Shown one piece after another: positions 1 through 11,719 of a stretch of DNA of 64,000 bases (positions are counted from its first letter, which is position 1; every line of letters starts with the position of its first letter). The DNA lies in NCBI GenBank assembly GCA_047967505.1, contig CM106540.1, one strand, 5' to 3'. The position numbers and the translations under genes were made by a program. Origin of the DNA: Dipteris shenzhenensis (lineage: Eukaryota; Polypodiophyta; Polypodiopsida; Gleicheniales). Below the pieces are notes generated by a model. It ran no database searches and was not told the origin of the DNA. It saw only the letters and a list, made by a program, of their open reading frames with translations.

Positions 1-97
1 AGGTGCTGGGAAGCTGCGAAGCGGGGGGGAGGGGGGGAGGGGAAAAGGTGGGATTTTGGGGGAGAGGAAAGGGGGAGAGGAGTGAGGAGATGGGGAA

Positions 98-300
98 GCT
101 CAATCCGCCATAGCCAGGGAGCTCAATCCGCCATAGCCAGAGAGCTGGAAGCTCGATCCGCCATAGCCAAAAGCTTAATGAAGAAGAAGATGGGAAAAGG
201 ACGAAGGGGTCAACTGTGGTGTGAGGAGGGTTTATGAGGGGAAGGGGAATATGAGCTGGAATAGCCATAACAGCCATAATAGCCATAAGAGCCATAGCCA
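98..300. repeat. short degenerate direct repeats (CCGCCATAGCCA / AGCCATA)
   Basis: Three copies of a unit containing CCGCCATAGCCA lie at 98-116, 121-139 and 151-169. A run of about 12-bp units built on AGCCATA follows at 261-300. The surrounding sequence (1-260) is purine-rich on the plus strand. No coding frame is supported. Confidence 0.7.
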
Positions 301-1167
301 GATTCCTCATCCGCCAGATAACCCAACAAATAGCTTTCTCAGAAGCTTCCAACCCCCTCATCATTAAGAACACGACTTCCACCGGCCCAGCCCGTCCCCC
401 CCGGTTCCCCCCGTCGGACGCCCTTTGACTCTGCCCTCCGGCCGTCCCTTTTGACCCCGTCTCCACTTCTTCTTGTTTCTTTTTCTGTTAAATGTATTTG
501 TCCCCGTTGGCTTTGAATATCACTAGTTTTAATAATGTAACATAAACGTCCCTGGCCAGTTATTTTGCTGGCCCCCCCTCTCATCTAGTGTACACCACTC
601 GCATTGGTATTGCTCCTCTTTCCATATAGCATTTTAGAGCCTGTCCCTGCGTTCCCATTGGACTCTCATTTCTTTGCCCACCGTCCTAGTGCTTCGAATC
701 GGTGTCAATCCACCACAAGGTGTCTTGTTGTTTTGCCACCACCTTAAGTGCCCTCTACACAAGAGCTCGAACTCCACACGTGCTGGAAATGCGAACCGGA
801 TCTTCCTGTAGGCTGGAACACAGGCAAGCATCACAATGCCCCGATGGAGAGCAGAATTTTCCAGCATGCTAATGCGAAACTTTGGCAATGTATTTTCTAG
901 GGTATCCCACACGAACGACAAACCCTGGCATTTTTTGCTAGCCCCGCATATCACGAGAACAGCCTCTTAGAGCCCCTCGCATACCAAGATATCCAACCCT
1001 CACATTGGCTCGGTGCTAAGCTTGTGTGGAATCATCACTTGTAGTATGTTGATAATGCGTTGGGATGCATAATCTACAATCTCTTGCAATTCTCGTGAAC
1101 TAACCCCAAAAGGTTGGTGAGAGTGTACACCATTAAAAATCACAATGTACACCTTTGTAAAAGAATG
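301..1167. other. no recognisable gene
   Basis: Open frames of 81 and 106 codons occur on the minus strand (339-584, 634-954). Neither contains a motif I recognise. I see no element boundary, RNA gene or regulatory motif I would defend. Confidence 0.5.
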
Positions 1168-1325
1168 GAGTATACACTTATATACAATTAGGGAATACGC
1201 TTATAAAAAAATGGAGTGTACACTTAGATACAATTAGAATACACTTATATACAATTAGGGAATACATTTATATACAATTATTAACAAATGGAGTATACAC
1301 TATATAAGATTAGGGAATACACTTA
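1168..1325. repeat. degenerate AT-rich direct repeats (ATACAATTAGGGAATAC core)
   Basis: About five imperfect copies of a 25-45 bp unit containing ATACACTTATATACAATTAG followed by GGAATAC are arranged head to tail. Copies differ by small deletions and substitutions, so the array is old. Confidence 0.7.
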
Positions 1326-2943
1326 GGATTGCTCCCCATTTGCCATAGATTTGTCATAAGATGAACCTTATTCTACCCCAAAAGGCTCATATTGTCTCTA
1401 TGCTACTTTTCGCTAGCATGGACAAGAGCCAATCAAGTGTAACTTCACTCTTTAATTTATCCTAGTGACAAAAATATTACTCTATTGTGTCTATTTTCTC
1501 TCTCTCTCTCTCTTTATTAATCCATATCAATTTTGTGGTCATACCTAGGGCCAACAAAATTGTTATATATAATAGTCCAAGGCTTTCGTTCCCTTAGCCA
1601 CCACTAGCCCTAGCCCTGGTATGACTAGTGGATTTAAAATGAGCTAAGGGAATGCATAGTGGTATGGCATGTGTGCAACTTTTTACATTATATAAGGCCA
1701 TCCACATGGTAATATGGTATTGCCATTACTAGCAAAGGTTGGGGCCAAGTGAGTAGGTTTTTGGGAAGGGGAGAGAGAAGGGATGATGGTCCAAATTTTT
1801 TATTATTGTAGTTCTATATGGGTTTTAACTTCTTCTTGTTTTTTTTGTGATATCCAAATGACCTTGCAACGCATGTACCAAGACTAGATGCAATCAATGA
1901 CACATACAAAGGGATGGGTGATATGAAGATTGGCTAGAAAGGTTTTGAACATATAAGTACTAAGGTCTTAATAAGGAAAGAAAGACAAACTAAGAAAGAT
2001 GTACAAAGATCTTCTCAAAGAGTAACACGTACATCCCCCTTTCCACTCACCTAATTGATTAATGAATTTTATCCTTTGGGAATCTCAAAAGATTTTTTCA
2101 TACATATAACTTGACCTAAGGAGCAACCCATCTACCTCTTTCAAGGCATTTTCAATAGAACTTTATAAAAGGGTTTTAGATTTTTACCCTCATAAATAAG
2201 AGGGGAGGGGATCCCTCCCATTATAAATAGAGGGACGTCCTAATTAATCACTCTCCTCTTTAATGCCCCCCCTCCTTCCTTTCCCACCCCTTCGCTTCAC
2301 CTGTTTCCACTAATTGATACATTTTCAATTTTTTTTTATTGCCTTGCCTGTGAGGGTAGGCTTTAGTAGAGTGATTGTTTCTTTCCCAAAGGGAAAATTC
2401 ATAATTTTGAGGTTTATTTTTTGCTCTCCACCCCCCTCTCTCTCTCTTACACACACACTTTTTTGGTGGAAATCTATGCCTCTCTCTCTCTCACACACAC
2501 ACATAGCTTTTTGCCCTCTTTTCCATGCTGCCCATCCAATTCATCTTCTTTTTCCTTATTTTGGATCTTGGGCAGGGCTTATGAATGATGTTCATATTTT
2601 ATATTATTCATCTTATATTAAATAAATTATTGGCTATATTAATTTCATTGGGGGGGATCAGACCCCAAAAAAGACCCTATGGCTCACAAAAAGGGACTAG
2701 CCCTGAGCCTGCACTGCACATAGCATGTAAACTTCAATACATCAACAAAGAGGATTTGAGAATTGCAGTCTCCCTGAAAGTAGCCAGATGTAGAAGCTAA
2801 AACACAGCTTGATTTCTAACAATCCCAAATGGCTGCACGAACGTAGGGCCATGAGGCTCCCGGTAAAACTTTCACCTCTCCAAGCAAAGTAAGCTACCAA
2901 TTGCCATCAACCCGGAATGGCAAATTGCCACCTCCACCTTCCT
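1326..2943. other. intergenic, no gene recognised
   Basis: The stretch holds short (CT)n and (CA)n runs near 1497-1514, 2434-2456 and 2480-2502. It also has AT-rich sequence with a TATAAATAG motif at about 2223 that could be a TATA box but has no convincing gene beside it. Open frames at 2260-2800 are short, overlap each other and are low in complexity. Confidence 0.5.
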
Positions 2944-3126
2944 CTAGACCTCCCTTGCAACAATGGTGCAATTCCACAGGGTATGTCTTATGACCTCCAT
3001 CATCCTTCCATAGGGTGGGTAGGATGGATTCACCTGGATTCTTTTGGCTGCCTTCCTCTTATAGCCAGCCATTGATGAGCAAATTTCCAAAGCAGGAACC
3101 TCACTTTGCCGACCGCACATTTTCAA
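2944..3126 (-). pseudogene. LINE-like remnant (zf-RVT region)
   Basis: The minus-strand frame contains RIQVNPSYPPYGRMMEVIRH followed at once by TLWNC. This resembles the zinc-binding zf-RVT segment found after the reverse transcriptase of plant non-LTR retrotransposons (a P-x-C-G-x-M-x(4)-H-x-L-W-x-C pattern). The second expected Cys is Tyr here. Only about 60 codons are readable and no reverse transcriptase is attached. The assignment is by eye and could be wrong; a profile search against zf-RVT would settle it. Confidence 0.35.
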
Positions 3127-3594
3127 TCAGAGGGACCTACTTATGATCTGTAGCCTTTATTGTTAGGCTACCCTAGCCCTATACTTTGTTGTGTGCAATG
3201 TAGAAATTCACTATAGTATGATCTCAAGGAATAATATTTCATATTGGGTCCTCATGTAAACTTGGACCCTTCTTATATTGTGCATTGCTACAGTGCTATA
3301 AGCACCTTCTTTTGAACTTTCCAAAGCTTTAAGGGCTTCTTTTTGGCCCCCATCCCAATCTCCAAGCTCACAACATGCGCATGGCATTATTGTAGGCAAG
3401 AGTCCTACAATATATATATTTTTTGAAACCTCATCCTTCTTTAAAAGGATTCATGCTCATAAATGTATAAGCATAACTTTGAAACCAAGTCCACCACTTA
3501 AGCTAACTAGCTAGGGAAACTAATATGGCTAGTAAGTCAGATGGAAAAACATTATTGTGAGTAGAGCAAAGCAAGTTCTACTGATCAAAAAAGG
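3127..3594. other. flank of Ty3 element, no gene recognised
   Basis: A 62-codon minus-strand frame (3211-3399) has no recognised motif. The last bases before the LTR fragment at 3595 read AAAGG. No matching duplication is evident directly after any candidate 3' LTR end. Confidence 0.4.
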
Positions 3595-3690
3595 TGTTAT
3601 GGAAATTATATTTTTGATATATCTTGCTTTGGACATTATTATTTTTAGTCAAGTGAGACTATGACAAAGTACTCCATAGGAGCGCACCGA
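3595..3690 (+). mobile_element. 5' LTR fragment of Ty3 chromovirus
   Basis: These 96 bases match the first 96 bases of the 3' LTR at 6270-6365 with about seven differences. Both begin TGTTA and share the run ending in ACTCCATAGGAGC. The match stops at about 3690 and reverse transcriptase coding begins at once. The rest of the 5' LTR, the PBS, gag and protease are therefore missing. The boundary is fixed to within a few bases by alignment with the 3' copy. Confidence 0.85.
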
Positions 3691-6241
3691 ATGTGCATAG
3701 ACTATCGTGCACTAAACAAAATTAAAGTGAAGAACAAATATCCAATCCTTAGGATTGATGATCTTTTGGACAAATTGAAAGGGGCCAAGGTCTTCAGTAA
3801 GATAGATCTCAAATCTAGCTATCACCAAGTTCGTATGGTAGAAGAGGATATATACAAGACTGCCTTTAGAACTCAAACGAGACATTGAGTTTCTAGTTAT
3901 GCCTTTTGGGCTAACTAATGCTCCAGCTACTTTTAGTAGAATGATGAACCAATCTTTCTTAAACACCAAGATTGTGCGGTAGTATTTTTTTATGATATTC
4001 TGGTGTTTAGCAAAGATGTTGAGGAGCATAAAGAACATCTGAAGCTAGTCTTTTCACTCTTGAAAGAAAACCAATTGTACATAAATCCTAAAAAAGCAGT
4101 TTCTTTCAAGATAAGATAGAGTATTTGGGTCACATTGTATCCGTCGATGGGATTCGAGTAGATCCAAAGAAGATTGAGTGCATAGTCATGTGGCCTAAAC
4201 CCCAAGATATACATGAATTAAGATCATTCTTGGGATTGTGTAGCTTTTATAGAAAGTTTGTCAAGAATTTCGCATACATTGCACATCCATTGACAGACCT
4301 TCTTAGAAAAGCTAAGCATTATTTATGGACTGAGCATCAAGATAAATCTTTTACAGCTTTAAAAGAAGCTCTCACACAAGCTCTTGTGTTGCAATTACCC
4401 GATTTCTCTAGACCATTCTTTGTAGTTGTAACCGATGCTAGTGGATATGGAATTGGAGCCATACTTATGCAAGATGGACATCCAATAGCATATGAGAGCC
4501 GAAAATTAAAACCAGCAGAATGCAATTATAGTACATATGATAAAGAATTAACCGTTGTTGTGCATGCCTTACGAATGTGGAAACATTATTTGATGGGATC
4601 TGAGTTTCTTATCAAAACCGATCAGCAAAGTATCAAGCATTTGTTGACTAAGCCACTTATATCCGATAGGCACATCAAGAGGGCATCATTTATACAGAGT
4701 TTTCAGCCCATGATTCAGTATCAACCTGGAAAAGAGAATGTAGTTGCTGATGCTCTTAGCAGAAAGCCAAGTATTAATCACATCATTGCTGCAGAGACCT
4801 AGCCTTTCAAAGGTATGAAGAATTCTTATCAAGGGGATCCAGACTTTTCCGATATATGGAACAAATTAGACAATAACAATTGGAATCCTATGTTGGACTA
4901 TTCATGCAATGATGGATACCTCTTTTATCAAAAGAAATTATGCATCACTCGACCCTTTAGACAAATTGTAATGGAGGAAATGCACCAACCACCATATATG
5001 GGACATAGGGGAGTGACTACCACTTTACAAGTGATAGCAAGAGAATTTCATTGGCCTACTATAAGAAAAGATGTGGCTAAGTTTGTAGCCAAATGCATCC
5101 CTTGCCAGAAGATCAAGAGTTACAAAGGCAAGACCCTAGGATTGCTCATGCCTTTGCCTATTCCTACGCAACCTTGGGAACAAATATCTATGGATTTCAT
5201 AACAGGTTTTCCTACTACAGCGAACCAAAATGATATGATCTAGACGATAGTAGATCGATTTAGTAAGCAAGCTTATTTCATCCCATGCAAGAAGACTTTA
5301 ACAGCTCAGCAAGCTGCACATTTATTCATCAACCATATCTTTGTTCATCATGGCTTGCCAAAGATTATAGTGTCTGATCGAGATTCGAAGTTTTGCAGTA
5401 ATTTTCGGACTACATTATTTCATAATCTAGGCACTAAGTTAGACTTCTCATTAGCTTTTCATCCAGAATCAAATGGACAAACTGAGGTTACAAACAGTAC
5501 TATTTTGGATATGATAAAAGCTTATGTAGGAAGTCAACCAAAGACTTGGGACAAATACATTCATCTCTTACAGTTTGCTTATAATACTCCTCATTCTGCA
5601 ACTAGAAGAGCACCGTTTGAGATTATCTATGGGAAGGTTTTACCTATTCCTATCACACGATTGACCCATAGAGCGGAGGCAGCAGATGCATTTACCCATG
5701 ACTATCAAAATATTCTCAAAGAGGTTCGAGAAGCCATTGCAATCGCTCAAGAGAAATACACAAAACAAGCTAATAAGAAACGAAAACATATGCTTTTTAA
5801 GGAAGGTGATTATGTACTTCTTCAGATTGAGAAAAGAAGATTGAAGAGTGTTCAGAAATGGCCAGTAATCAAGATGTCACCACGTTTTTATGGACCATTC
5901 AAGGTGATTCAGAAAATCAATGATCTAGCTTATAGGCTTGAATTACCTGATAATTAGAAAATACATAATGCTTTCCATATCAGCCTCTTAAATCCCTTCA
6001 AAGGACCTTTACCTATTCATCCTATCTATGAAGAGGCCCCATTGATTGTTGATGAAGAAGAAATTCTAGAAGCCGAATGCATTGTTGATCATCAACAGAC
6101 CTCAACCCGAAAAGGAAATGTCTATACTAAATACTTGCTCAAATTTAAGAACCATCCAAGAGACGATGCTCAATGGATGCCTGAGCAGTTCTTTCAAACT
6201 TTTCCAGACCTCCTTAGTTCCTATAATCAAACATGCAACTG
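3691..6241 (+). pseudogene. Ty3/gypsy chromovirus pol pseudogene (RT, RNase H, integrase, chromodomain)
   Basis: The frame starts inside reverse transcriptase at [10 protein letters not shown] and runs through PFGLTNAPATF, RNase H (VTDASGYGIGA), the integrase HHCC zinc region (CIPCQ) and the DDE core. The core residues are Asp in DFITG, Asp in SDRDSK and Glu in NGQTE. It ends in a chromodomain (ILEAECIVDH...WMPEQFF), which marks the chromovirus branch, whose chromodomain directs integration to heterochromatin. The frame is broken by shifts near 3886, 3980 and 4097 and by TAG stops at 4800, 5241 and 5955. From 4125 on, all pieces share one frame. The reverse transcriptase active site, normally x-x-D-D, has Tyr for the first Asp (codon 3991-3993). 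The natural end is TGA at 6239-6241. Dead copy; family assignment is secure. Confidence 0.92.
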
Positions 6242-6257
6242 AGGTCAGTTGCAATCC

Positions 6258-6269
6258 AAGCAAGAGGGA
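6258..6269 (+). other. polypurine tract of Ty3 chromovirus
   Basis: The purine run AAGCAAGAGGGA has a single C and lies directly before the TGTTACG start of the 3' LTR, 16 bases after the pol stop codon. This is where plus-strand DNA synthesis would be primed. Confidence 0.75.
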
Positions 6270-6664
6270 TGTTACGAAAATTATATTTCTGATATATCTT
6301 GCTTTGGGCATTATTATTTTTAGTCAAGTGAGACTATGACAAAGTACTCCATAGGAGCACATCGGACGCGGCAGGGGTCCTAGTGGATACTTTGTGTGGT
6401 TAGTTGGGGATGCCTGATTAGCTTGTGTTTCACCATGCTAGATGGTCGGTATTGTGGGTGATTCCATGTTAATACTGATGTGGATAGTGTTATTGGTGTT
6501 GTGCTTGATTATTGTGCTTTAAGCGCGGTTATGTTGGGATCGGTTGATTCGGTGATTCGTTTAATCGATTGTCAATAACTAATGTAATTGGCGGCTTGAG
6601 TACAGGTGATGGAACACATAGCGAGAATTGGAGTTAGTGTGAGGGTACCGATCGAGGTGTCACA
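6270..6664 (+). mobile_element. 3' LTR of Ty3 chromovirus (right end uncertain)
   Basis: It begins TGTTACG after the polypurine tract and repeats the 5' fragment at 3595-3690. A plausible end is GTGTCACA at 6657-6664, giving about 395 bp with TG...CA termini. Because the 5' LTR is truncated, the end cannot be confirmed by comparison and no target duplication was found. Confidence 0.6.
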
Positions 6665-6877
6665 CAGTGCATTATATATGGCCATGGGCCAATTTTGTAT
6701 TTGTTTTATTATTGCAAGTTTGAGCAATATATTTTAGTGGACATAATTCATTTTTGGGCCCTAAGATGGCTATGTAAAGCAAATCCCTCATTTTTTATGT
6801 GAGGGATAATTTTGGCTCCTTGTGCTTATATGGAATATCCTAAATACTCTAGATGAGGAAGCGTGAGCCACTCATCT
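6665..6877. other. sequence upstream of copia-type LTR
   Basis: Non-coding here. It leads into a G-rich tract and an LTR start, so it may be the 3' internal end of a copia-type element. No readable pol remains. Confidence 0.35.
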
Positions 6878-7791
6878 AGGGGGGGGAGATTGTACCCAAC
6901 TTGTTGTCGCTCTCATAGTGTGATTGTGTTCTTCTTCTCCAATTGATTAAGTGGTGAATTTGTGTGAAAAGAATTACCTTCTGGTTTCAAAAGGCAAGAC
7001 AACATTAATGATCATGGGCACTACCTAATGACTTAATAAGATATGTAAATATGTGAGATCAACTGAGGCAAGGAGATGAGAGAGGAGGGGGGAGAGACTT
7101 TTGAAGGCCATTATAAAAGTAGAAACTAGGAAAAGAAGACTAATAAGAGTTTTTAAAACAAGATGGCAATTAGGGGATAATATAAAATATCATAAACGAT
7201 AAAATAAACATAAATTTTCATTAGTGAAAGGGGAAGAGGAGAGGGGTGAAATGGCACAGGGGAGAGGGGAGGAAATAAAGAAAATGTAAAAATTGGGGAG
7301 ACGAGACACATGAAAAGAGAGGAGTGGAGGTGTCTGAAAAGGGAGGAGAGAAAACACTTGAAAAGAGAGGAGTGGAGGTGTCTGAAAGGGAGGAGAGGAG
7401 AGGAGCAAAAAGAGTGTTGAGAGTTTGTGGCCCCATGAGAATGTAAATAGAGGCAAAGGTATGAAGCAAGGGTATGCTTACCATATGTGAGCAAGCAAAT
7501 GCAAGTACATATGTATCCACTCCTATAAAAGGGAGGTCCATTTCAAGCAATATAATCAAGTAAGCTCTCAAGTCTCTTTACGATTACAAATCTTAGTCTT
7601 GTAACCTATTTGCACTTGATTCTATGGTTCCATAGTTTAGCACTTGATTCTATGGTTCTGTAGGTTAGCTCTTTATAATGTTTGTAGTTAGGTTGCATCT
7701 ACCTTAGACTAGTTGTAGGCACACTTTAGATGCTCACGAGTCCCCTCATTATTAGGAGAGCTCTATGTGTATTTTCACATGGTATCAGAGC
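6878..7791 (+). mobile_element. orphan copia-type LTR (6891-7779) with PPT-like tract and PBS
   Basis: A G-rich tract (AGGGGGGGGAGAT, 6878-6890) is followed by TGTACCC at 6891. About 889 bp later the sequence reads TTTTCACA, then TGGTATCAGAGC at 7780-7791, the usual primer-binding site complementary to initiator Met-tRNA. The PBS call is strong. The LTR start is inferred from the purine tract and the TG...CA ends, since no second copy is present. The middle (7060-7440) is GA-rich. Having a PPT upstream and a PBS downstream of the same LTR is the arrangement seen between two tandem elements. Confidence 0.6.
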
Positions 7792-7869
7792 TTAGGTCTA
7801 ACTCTTTTAGATTAAATAGATATAGTTTTTTTTTAAATAAAGCAAAAAGGAGCATATATTAACAAAAAA

Positions 7870-8201
7870 AGGGTGGTCATCCCTGTTAGACCATTTACAA
7901 AAAGTGTCTCAAAATGGGCAAATGCCATAAGCCCACGCTTTATGGATCATTCTATGCACATCCTAATTTCTAACAGTGACCTACTGACAACCGAGTCTTT
8001 TTTGGTGAGGATCCAATTGACATCTCTTAGGTTGGCACTAGTTAGTGCTATTATCCTCGACTCGCTCCACCCGAAGTGAAGGTTATCATGAAATACGATC
8101 CAGTTGTGGGTTTCCCAAACTGCCAATGACATAGCCGCTTGCACATAAAGCCAACATGCTGCAAGCATGGAGGGGAGACCATAGGTGTCTCTGGTAAGCA
8201 C
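7870..8201 (-). pseudogene. LINE-like remnant (C-terminal, post-RT region)
   Basis: The minus frame contains CWLYVQAAMSLAVWETHNWI and SRIIALTSANLRDVNWIL. It resembles the tail of plant LINE open reading frame 2, where a W-x(n)-A-x-W-x-x-R-N-x-x-x-F pattern follows the zf-RVT domain. The expected Arg before Asn is His here. It lies just inside the copia PBS and has no intact upstream domain. Recognition is by pattern only. Confidence 0.4.
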
Positions 8202-8271
8202 AAGTTCTCCTCTAGAAGCCCTTTTGGGCTAAAAATTTATCCAAAATGGTTGGGAAAAAAGACCATGGTGG

Positions 8272-9080
<809 letters not shown>

Positions 9081-9099
9081 GGGGGGGGGGGGGGGGGGG
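9081..9099 (+). repeat. G19 homopolymer
   Basis: Nineteen consecutive G residues follow GACC. Such runs can form G-quadruplexes and are often misassembled in length. Confidence 0.95.
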
Positions 9100-10637
9100 T
9101 TGTAAGGAGTTAAAAAAGGAAAGGAAGGGTAAGAAATTGAAAAGAGATAATTTAAAGCATAAAGAATTAGTGTGGGGGTTGGGTGAAGGGAAATAGATAG
9201 ATAAGGAGAAAATTGGGGGATGGGTATAGGTATTATAGATAAATTAGAGGGGAAGTTTAGTAGAAAAATTAAGGGAGGGAAAGAAAATGGGGTAAGGACG
9301 CTTGTTGAAAAAACTTTAAAAAAAATTGGGAGGGGGACATTAGAACAAAGAAAGAAAAGTTAGGATTAAAACAATTAAAGTGGGAAAATGCCAAAAAAGA
9401 AGAAATTTAAGGGCAAGGAGGGAAGGAAAAAATTAGAGAAAAAAAAGGGCTAAGAGTACTTTGGCACTAGGGGGTTTGAGGAAAAAAGCTAAGAGTACTT
9501 TGGAACTAGGGGGGAGGGGGTGTAATTAAATACAATACAAGAGAATTACGACAAACCAGAGTGAAAAAATGGGAGGGAAATTTGGAACCTGAGAATTCAC
9601 AGGGAATAGATGGTCGTGGGAATCTATACACGGTGTACATCGACAGGTCCGGAGACTATGTGGTGTGTGGCAAGGTCAGTACACAACAATGAGCATCAAG
9701 CGAGATGCGGGGGGTTAGCAAGGGCATCACAGCTAGCCTAGTACTAGAGAGCATAGGCTATGCTGTTGCAGTAAGGGTTGGGACTCTGGGAGGCTTAGAG
9801 GCGAGGAGCTACGGGATTAGGGGCAATTTGTCATACATCGAATAGTAGAGGCGGGTAGTCAGCAGTACGATGAGCGATTGGAGAGGTAGCCAATAGTACA
9901 ACAAGCAGGTGGAGGGGCTACGGGACTCCCTGTGCAGAGGAGAGTGTAGATAGTAGATTGTGTGCAAAAGGGGTATGGGTAGGGGAGTAAATAGGGAGTG
10001 TGTGTGGGGTTTAACTAGAAGAAGATGGGGGGTAGTCGGGAGGATTAGGTCAAGGCGAGGCATGAGGCCCAAGAAAAGATAAGGAAAAGGTAGTTTAGAT
10101 GCCTAGGTAGTTTAGAGAGTAAGACTAGGAAAACGGTAGTTTTTAGAAAAAATTAACCACTCTACTATTAGGAAAAGGTAGTTTAGATAGAATTAACCGC
10201 TTAATTCGAGGAACCGATAGTTTAGAAAAAATTAGGGGAATAATTAGGAAAAGTTTTAGAAAAAATTAGGAAAAAACTAGGAAAAAAGGAAATAAATCAA
10301 TGGGGACAATTAGGAAAACATAAATAGGAAATAAACAAAAAATAAATAGGAAAAATTTAAGGGAAATTTAAGCAAAATTAGGGGGAAATAAAGGAGAAAA
10401 CTAGGGAAAAATTAGAGAGGGGGAATGGGGGTTAGGAAAATTAGAAAAAAAATATATGAAAAATTTAAGGGAAATTTAAGCAAAATTAGGGGGAAATAAA
10501 GGAGAAAACTAGGGGAAAATTAGAGAGGGGGTGGGGGGAAGGAAGGGAAAAAGGAAGGGGGGGGGAATTAAACATGGAAATAAATAGGGTGAAGGGATAA
10601 AAAGTAAATTGAATGTAAAGTGGGAAAGGGATAGTAA
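9100..10637 (+). repeat. long purine-rich tract with a 73-bp direct repeat
   Basis: The plus strand is dominated by A and G for about 1.5 kb, with a less biased patch at 9540-9800. Motifs such as AAAATTAGGGGG and GGAAAATTAG recur. A segment at 10351-10423 is repeated at 10459-10531 with only a few changes. No gene is readable. Confidence 0.7.
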
Positions 10638-10661
10638 GTGTGTGTGTGTGTGTGTGTGTGT

Positions 10662-10730
<69 letters not shown>

Positions 10731-10771
10731 GGGGGAGGGAGAGAGAGGCAGAGAGAGGGGGAGAGAGGGGG

Positions 10772-10809
<38 letters not shown>

Positions 10810-10893
10810 CCCAGTGCATGCATGAGAGAGGGGATAAAGAGAGATATGATAGAGTTAGACATAGACGGAGATAGAGGGTTTATATATAGGACA

Positions 10894-10959
<66 letters not shown>
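10638..10959. repeat. compound microsatellite (GT)n-(GA)n-G-rich-(GA)n-(AG)n
   Basis: (GT)13 at 10638-10663 runs into (GA)n to about 10724. An interrupted GA/G-run segment extends to about 10807, 90 bases of unique sequence follow, then (AG)n at 10897-10959. Confidence 0.95.
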
Positions 10960-10963
<4 letters not shown>

Positions 10964-11719
10964 TGTGTTATCATTGTGTGGTGATTGGTTGATGCACACT
11001 CACATGTGCTATATATGTTCCAAAGAAGGTACAATTGATGTGAAACATTGGTACCTTTGAGTCATACAATGATTTGGATACAGAGATGATTATGGCATGT
11101 GTTTATTGCCATCCATGACACATATCTATCCTTCTTTCCATTTTGACCTTTTTACAAGACATTATTTGGCTTGGAGACTTGGTTAAGATAGTATATACAA
11201 ATCCCCTTCTAGCAATGAACTATGATTATCATGATTCATTTTGGAATTTTGTACCTACCATGAGCCATTCACAATATTAAGGGTACAAATCATCACTACT
11301 CAATGGTCTATCAAATGTCATATTTCCACTTTGTGCAACTCTACACATGGTTGTTGGAAAGAACACCTAACATAACTTTGGCTTTATGTACTTTACAATG
11401 AGATGCCCTACTACATTTGAGACAGACATGTAAGTTGTTCTCCGAACTTACATATTGATGGTTACTACAACTTTTGCATTTGGTGGGCACCATGGTTCAC
11501 CCCCACAGGGGGGACTGGTGACCCTTGTGGGGTGTGGACCCATGCTTGTGCGGGTGGACGGATGGACACACACACAAGTTTATGTTATCAATGTGTGGTG
11601 ATTGGTACATGCACACTCACATGTGCTATCCATGTTCCAAAGAAGGTACAACTGATGTGAAACATTGGTACCTTTGAGTTGTACAATGATTTGGATACAG
11701 AGAGGATTATGGCATGTGT
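10959..11719 (+). repeat. 144-bp direct repeat pair
   Basis: The segment at 10959-11102 recurs at 11576-11719 (offset 617) with roughly ten substitutions. Both copies contain GTGATTGGT and TGTTCCAAAGAAGGTACAA. They could be ends of an undescribed element or an old segmental duplication. The 470 bp between them holds no recognised coding sequence. Confidence 0.8.

Noticed and set aside
634-954. 106-codon minus-strand frame as a gene
   Set aside because: No recognised motif, no conserved context, and length compatible with chance.
7153-7571. Overlapping minus-strand frames rich in Ser/Pro/Leu
   Set aside because: Three frames are open over the same GA-rich part of an LTR; low complexity only.
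10509-10992. Long Ser/Leu- and Arg/Glu-rich open frames
   Set aside because: They are translations of the compound microsatellite at 10638-10959.
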